Positions 7,789 through 10,161 of a DNA stretch of 10,161 bases are shown here, piece by piece (the stretch's first letter is position 1; every line of letters begins with the position of its first letter). The stretch is from the NCBI GenBank assembly GCA_030620655.1, contig JAUXEH010000088.1, positions 1 through 10,161 of the forward strand, read 5' to 3'. The translations under genes were made by a program, and so were the position numbers. Source of the stretch: Candidatus Aminicenantota bacterium. Its GTDB lineage: Bacteria > Acidobacteriota > Aminicenantia > Aminicenantales > Aminicenantaceae. The notes below the pieces were generated by a model that saw nothing but the letters and a program-made list of their open reading frames with translations, was not told the origin of the DNA and did no database searches.

Positions 7789-7795
7789 AGAGGAG
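7789..7795 (+). promoter_or_regulatory. Ribosome binding site AGAGGAG deciding the GTG start at 7801
   Basis: Lies 5 bases before GTG 7801. An in-frame ATG at 7771 would overlap the oxidoreductase gene by 13 bases and shows no ribosome binding site. GTG 7801 also gives a signal peptide of normal length. Confidence 0.65.
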
Positions 7796-7800
7796 TCAAG

Positions 7801-10161
7801 GTGACCAGACCACATACACCCCGATCCGTGCAATTGGCCGTGACCCTGTTGATGCTTTTAGGGATGCTTTTCGGTCTGCCCGAAGAGGGCCGGGCGCAGC
7901 GAGCTTCCATCGAGCAGAAAGCGGCCGAGATCGTTGCCCGGTTCCCGGCGGAGAACGCCGGGGAGCGGGACCATGCAGCCGAAGAGCTGATAGGGCTGGG
8001 TTCCAAGGGGATCCTGGCGGCCTGCCGCATGCTGGTCCCCCCCGGGGAAAGCGACGACTCCCGGGTCCGCTTCGCGTTACACGGTGTGACTATGTATGTC
8101 AACCGCGCCGGCCTGGGCTCTGAGAGGGCCCTCTACACACGATCCCTGCTCAAAGCCCTGGAGCGGGAGCGGGAAAGAGAGGTCGAGGCCTTCCTGATAC
8201 GCCAGCTCCAGCTTACGGCAGGAGACGAGGCTGTCAAGCCGCTCTCGCGCTATCTAAAGGGGCCACGGCTGTGCGATCCGGCCGCCCAGGCCCTGCTGGC
8301 CATCGGCACACCCAAGGCGGAAAAGGCGATGCGCAAGGCTCTGAAGGGCGCCTCGGGGGATCGGCGCATTGTTCTGGTCCGGGCCCTGGGAGAGATGCGG
8401 AGCCGGGAAGCCGTCGCCCTGATCATGCCCCTTGCCTATGCCGAGGAGGGCCGGCTGCGACAAGTGGCGCTCTTCGCCCTGGCCAACATCGGGGATCACG
8501 CCGCCGAGGAGGCGCTGGTCCGATACCCCCTGATCGCCACACCCTATGAGCGCGGCCAGGCCCCTTCGCTCCTGCTGCTTTACGCCCGGCGGCTAGCGGA
8601 GGCGGGTTTCAAGAAGGAATCAGCGCGTTTCTGTCACCAGCTCATCAACAGCTACACGGCGCCTCAGGAGAGCCAGGTCCCCTGCACCGCACTGACCATC
8701 CTGGTGGACACCCTGGGAGAGACTGCCCTGGGAGACATCCTGCGGGCCATGGACAGCCCGCTCAAGGATGTCCGGGGCCAGGCACTAGAGCTGGCGCTGA
8801 CCATGCCCGGAGAGGCCGTGACCGCCATCTGGCTGAACGAGACCAAGGGAAAGGACGCTGAGGTTCTGGCGGAGATCATCGCCATGCTGGGGTTGCGAGG
8901 AGACAGGACGGCCCTTGGCCTGGTAAGAAAAAACCTGACGTCTTCGGACCCCGGCGTCCGGACCGCCTCCGTGACAGCCGCCGCGCGCCTGGGAGGCGGT
9001 GAGGTCCTCCCGGACATCTGGCCGCTCCTCGACTCCGGGGGCGAGGCCGAGATCGCCGCGATCCGGGACGTGCTGCTGGGCCTTCCCGCGGACCAGGTGA
9101 TCCCGGAAGCCGCCTCCCGCCTGGACTTTGTTCCCCCCCCAGCTCAGAAGGTCCTGATCGAGGTCCTGGCGGAGCGGCGGGCCGGGGCCAGCTTCGGACA
9201 GGTCCTTGCCCTGGCCCGGAGCGAAGACGACGCTCTGCGCAAAGCCGCACTCACGGCCCTGGAGAGGCTGGCTGGGGCGGAGGATGTGGACCGGATGCTC
9301 GAACTGCTGTTGGGTGCCGGCCGACGCAGCGAGATCCCGCTTATACAGAATGCCCTGGTGGCGGCGGCCCTGCAGGTCCCGGATCCTCAGCGATGCGCCG
9401 ACCGGATCCTGGAGGTTTACGATGAGAGCTCCGAGTCCCTGCGCCCCGATCTCCTGAGGCCGCTGGCGCGCATCGGGGGGGATGCGGCGTTCCAACTGGT
9501 CCTCCGGGAGACGCGGAATACCGGCAGCGGCCGGATTCGGACCGCGGCCCTGTATGCGTTGACCCAGTGGCCGGATATGCAGGCGGCGGACGAGCTTCTT
9601 GCCGTGTGCCGGAGCGCCGAACTCCGCCGGTACCTGTACCAGGCCCTCCAAGGGTACGTCAGGCTGGTGAGGGATGCGGACATCCCGCCTGAGGAAAAGG
9701 CGGTCATGCTGGAGGAAACCCTGGAGCTTACGCTCGGCACGCAGGAGAAGAATCTGATCATCTCGGGGCTGGGATCGGTCAAGTCAGTGGCGGGGCTAGA
9801 GCTCGCGTCGCGTTTCCTGGACGATCCTGAGGTCAGGGGGCGGGCCGCGCGCATCATGCAGCGGATCGCCCTTCCCGAGGCGGGCGCCGAAGGGCTGACA
9901 GGCGCTGAGGTCGTCTCCTTCCTGAGGCAGGCCGAGCTGTTCATTGCGGACGAACATGAGCGGCGGCGCATCGACAGCCACATCATGACAATCATGGAAA
10001 ACGAGGGATTTACCCCCCTCTTCAACGGCGAAGACCTATCCGGCTGGATGGGCGATACCCAGGGCTATGCGGCCGAAGACGGGAAGATCGTGATCCATCC
10101 CGACCGCGGAAGCGGCAGCTTGTACACGGAGAAGGAGTTCGCAGATTTTATCCTCCGCTTC
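7801..10161 (+). CDS. Secreted HEAT-like repeat protein with C-terminal DUF1080 (3-keto-disaccharide hydrolase) domain, 3'-truncated
   Basis: The frame is open without a stop for 787 codons and runs off the window end. GTG start, then a Sec signal peptide (basic residues 3-8, hydrophobic core 12-26, probable cleavage GRA32|Q33). Residues about 35-735 are Ala/Leu/Arg-rich with amphipathic helices typical of HEAT or PBS-lyase-like repeats. Clear examples are at 217-232 (GRLRQVALFALANIG), 323-332, 383-398 (PGVRTASVTAAARLG), 476-490 (DDALRKAALTALERL), 577-589 and 677-690, each with a D/G-x-V/L-R-x-x-A-L core. At residue 738 the sequence changes to TPLFNGEDLSGW, the signature start of DUF1080 (Pfam 3-keto-disaccharide hydrolase); about 50 residues of this roughly 180-residue jelly-roll domain are visible. 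DUF1080 enzymes cleave 3-keto-glycosides, or in other cases probably bind glycans. The repeats may hold a partner protein. The 17-base gap to the oxidoreductase suggests a joint function. Confidence 0.88.
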   Translation, partial: MTRPHTPRSVQLAVTLLMLLGMLFGLPEEGRAQRASIEQKAAEIVARFPAENAGERDHAAEELIGLGSKGILAACRMLVPPGESDDSRVRFALHGVTMYVNRAGLGSERALYTRSLLKALEREREREVEAFLIRQLQLTAGDEAVKPLSRYLKGPRLCDPAAQALLAIGTPKAEKAMRKALKGASGDRRIVLVRALGEMRSREAVALIMPLAYAEEGRLRQVALFALANIGDHAAEEALVRYPLIATPYERGQAPSLLLLYARRLAEAGFKKESARFCHQLINSYTAPQESQVPCTALTILVDTLGETALGDILRAMDSPLKDVRGQALELALTMPGEAVTAIWLNETKGKDAEVLAEIIAMLGLRGDRTALGLVRKNLTSSDPGVRTASVTAAARLGGGEVLPDIWPLLDSGGEAEIAAIRDVLLGLPADQVIPEAASRLDFVPPPAQKVLIEVLAERRAGASFGQVLALARSEDDALRKAALTALERLAGAEDVDRMLELLLGAGRRSEIPLIQNALVAAALQVPDPQRCADRILEVYDESSESLRPDLLRPLARIGGDAAFQLVLRETRNTGSGRIRTAALYALTQWPDMQAADELLAVCRSAELRRYLYQALQGYVRLVRDADIPPEEKAVMLEETLELTLGTQEKNLIISGLGSVKSVAGLELASRFLDDPEVRGRAARIMQRIALPEAGAEGLTGAEVVSFLRQAELFIADEHERRRIDSHIMTIMENEGFTPLFNGEDLSGWMGDTQGYAAEDGKIVIHPDRGSGSLYTEKEFADFILRF
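10012..10161 (+). other. N-terminal part of the DUF1080 domain (within the HEAT-DUF1080 gene)
   Basis: Begins at codon 738 with TPLFNGEDLSGW and continues with YAAEDGKIVI and the GSGSLYTEKEFADFILRF type of strand. This is the standard opening of the concanavalin-like DUF1080 fold (LFNG.DL.GW ... G.L...G.G.L.T...Y.DF.L). The catalytic face lies mostly beyond the window end, so activity cannot be judged. Confidence 0.85.

Noticed and set aside
7801..8270. Apparent gene-poor region after the oxidoreductase
   Set aside because: No closed frame is obvious here, but the frame from GTG 7801 is open through the window end, so the region is coding.
8785..9651. 288-residue minus-strand open frame within the HEAT region
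   Set aside because: The plus-strand frame through this region is open for 787 codons, with signal peptide, repeat pattern and a DUF1080 domain at the end. The minus frame shows no family features.
1..10161. tRNA, rRNA, CRISPR array, insertion sequence or attachment site
   Set aside because: Nothing seen: coding sequence covers nearly the whole window, the intergenic gaps are at most 75 bases, and no spaced direct repeats or terminal inverted repeats were noticed by eye.

Overview
The window is about 10.2 kb of GC-rich bacterial DNA with six genes, all on the + strand and tightly packed: gaps are -4, 22, 70, 75 and 17 bases. The first gene lacks its 5' end and the last lacks its 3' end. Every protein with a visible N terminus carries an export signal: two lipoproteins, two Sec signal peptides and one Tat signal. 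This suggests a Gram-negative heterotroph degrading complex glycans outside the cytoplasm. The gene set (sulfatase, GH95, sialate O-acetylesterase-like esterase, Tat-type Gfo/Idh/MocA protein, DUF1080 protein with HEAT repeats) is typical of Planctomycetota, Verrucomicrobiota, Kiritimatiellota and neighbouring phyla. The phylum is an inference, as no marker gene is present.

Layout: 1-759, C-terminal catalytic domain of an S9 dipeptidyl-peptidase-IV-type peptidase. 756-2312, lipoprotein sulfatase of the formylglycine Cys type. 2335-4782, lipoprotein GH95 glycosidase (alpha-L-fucosidase or alpha-L-galactosidase). 4853-6436, secreted SGNH-type sialate O-acetylesterase-like carbohydrate esterase, with a perfect hairpin near its end. 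6437-6511, a short gap holding a markedly AT-rich stretch that could be an internal promoter. 6512-7783, Tat-exported Gfo/Idh/MocA oxidoreductase. 7801-10161, a large secreted alpha-helical (HEAT-like) repeat protein running into a DUF1080 / 3-keto-disaccharide hydrolase domain cut by the window end. This last reading frame is open for all 787 visible codons.

The genes read as one degradation pathway. The sulfatase removes sulfate, the esterase removes acetyl groups, the GH95 enzyme removes terminal alpha-L-fucose or alpha-L-galactose, and the peptidase could trim a protein part. The last two genes suggest an oxidative route, in which a Gfo/Idh enzyme makes a 3-keto sugar and a DUF1080 hydrolase cleaves the activated glycosidic bond. 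A sulfated, acetylated, fucose- or L-galactose-containing glycan (mucin-like or algal) is the likely substrate class, but the exact substrate cannot be read from sequence. No SusC/SusD pair, transporter, regulator, RNA gene, mobile element or CRISPR array is visible. The most interesting points are the HEAT-DUF1080 fusion beside an exported oxidoreductase, and a Thr in the GH95 active site where fucosidases have His.
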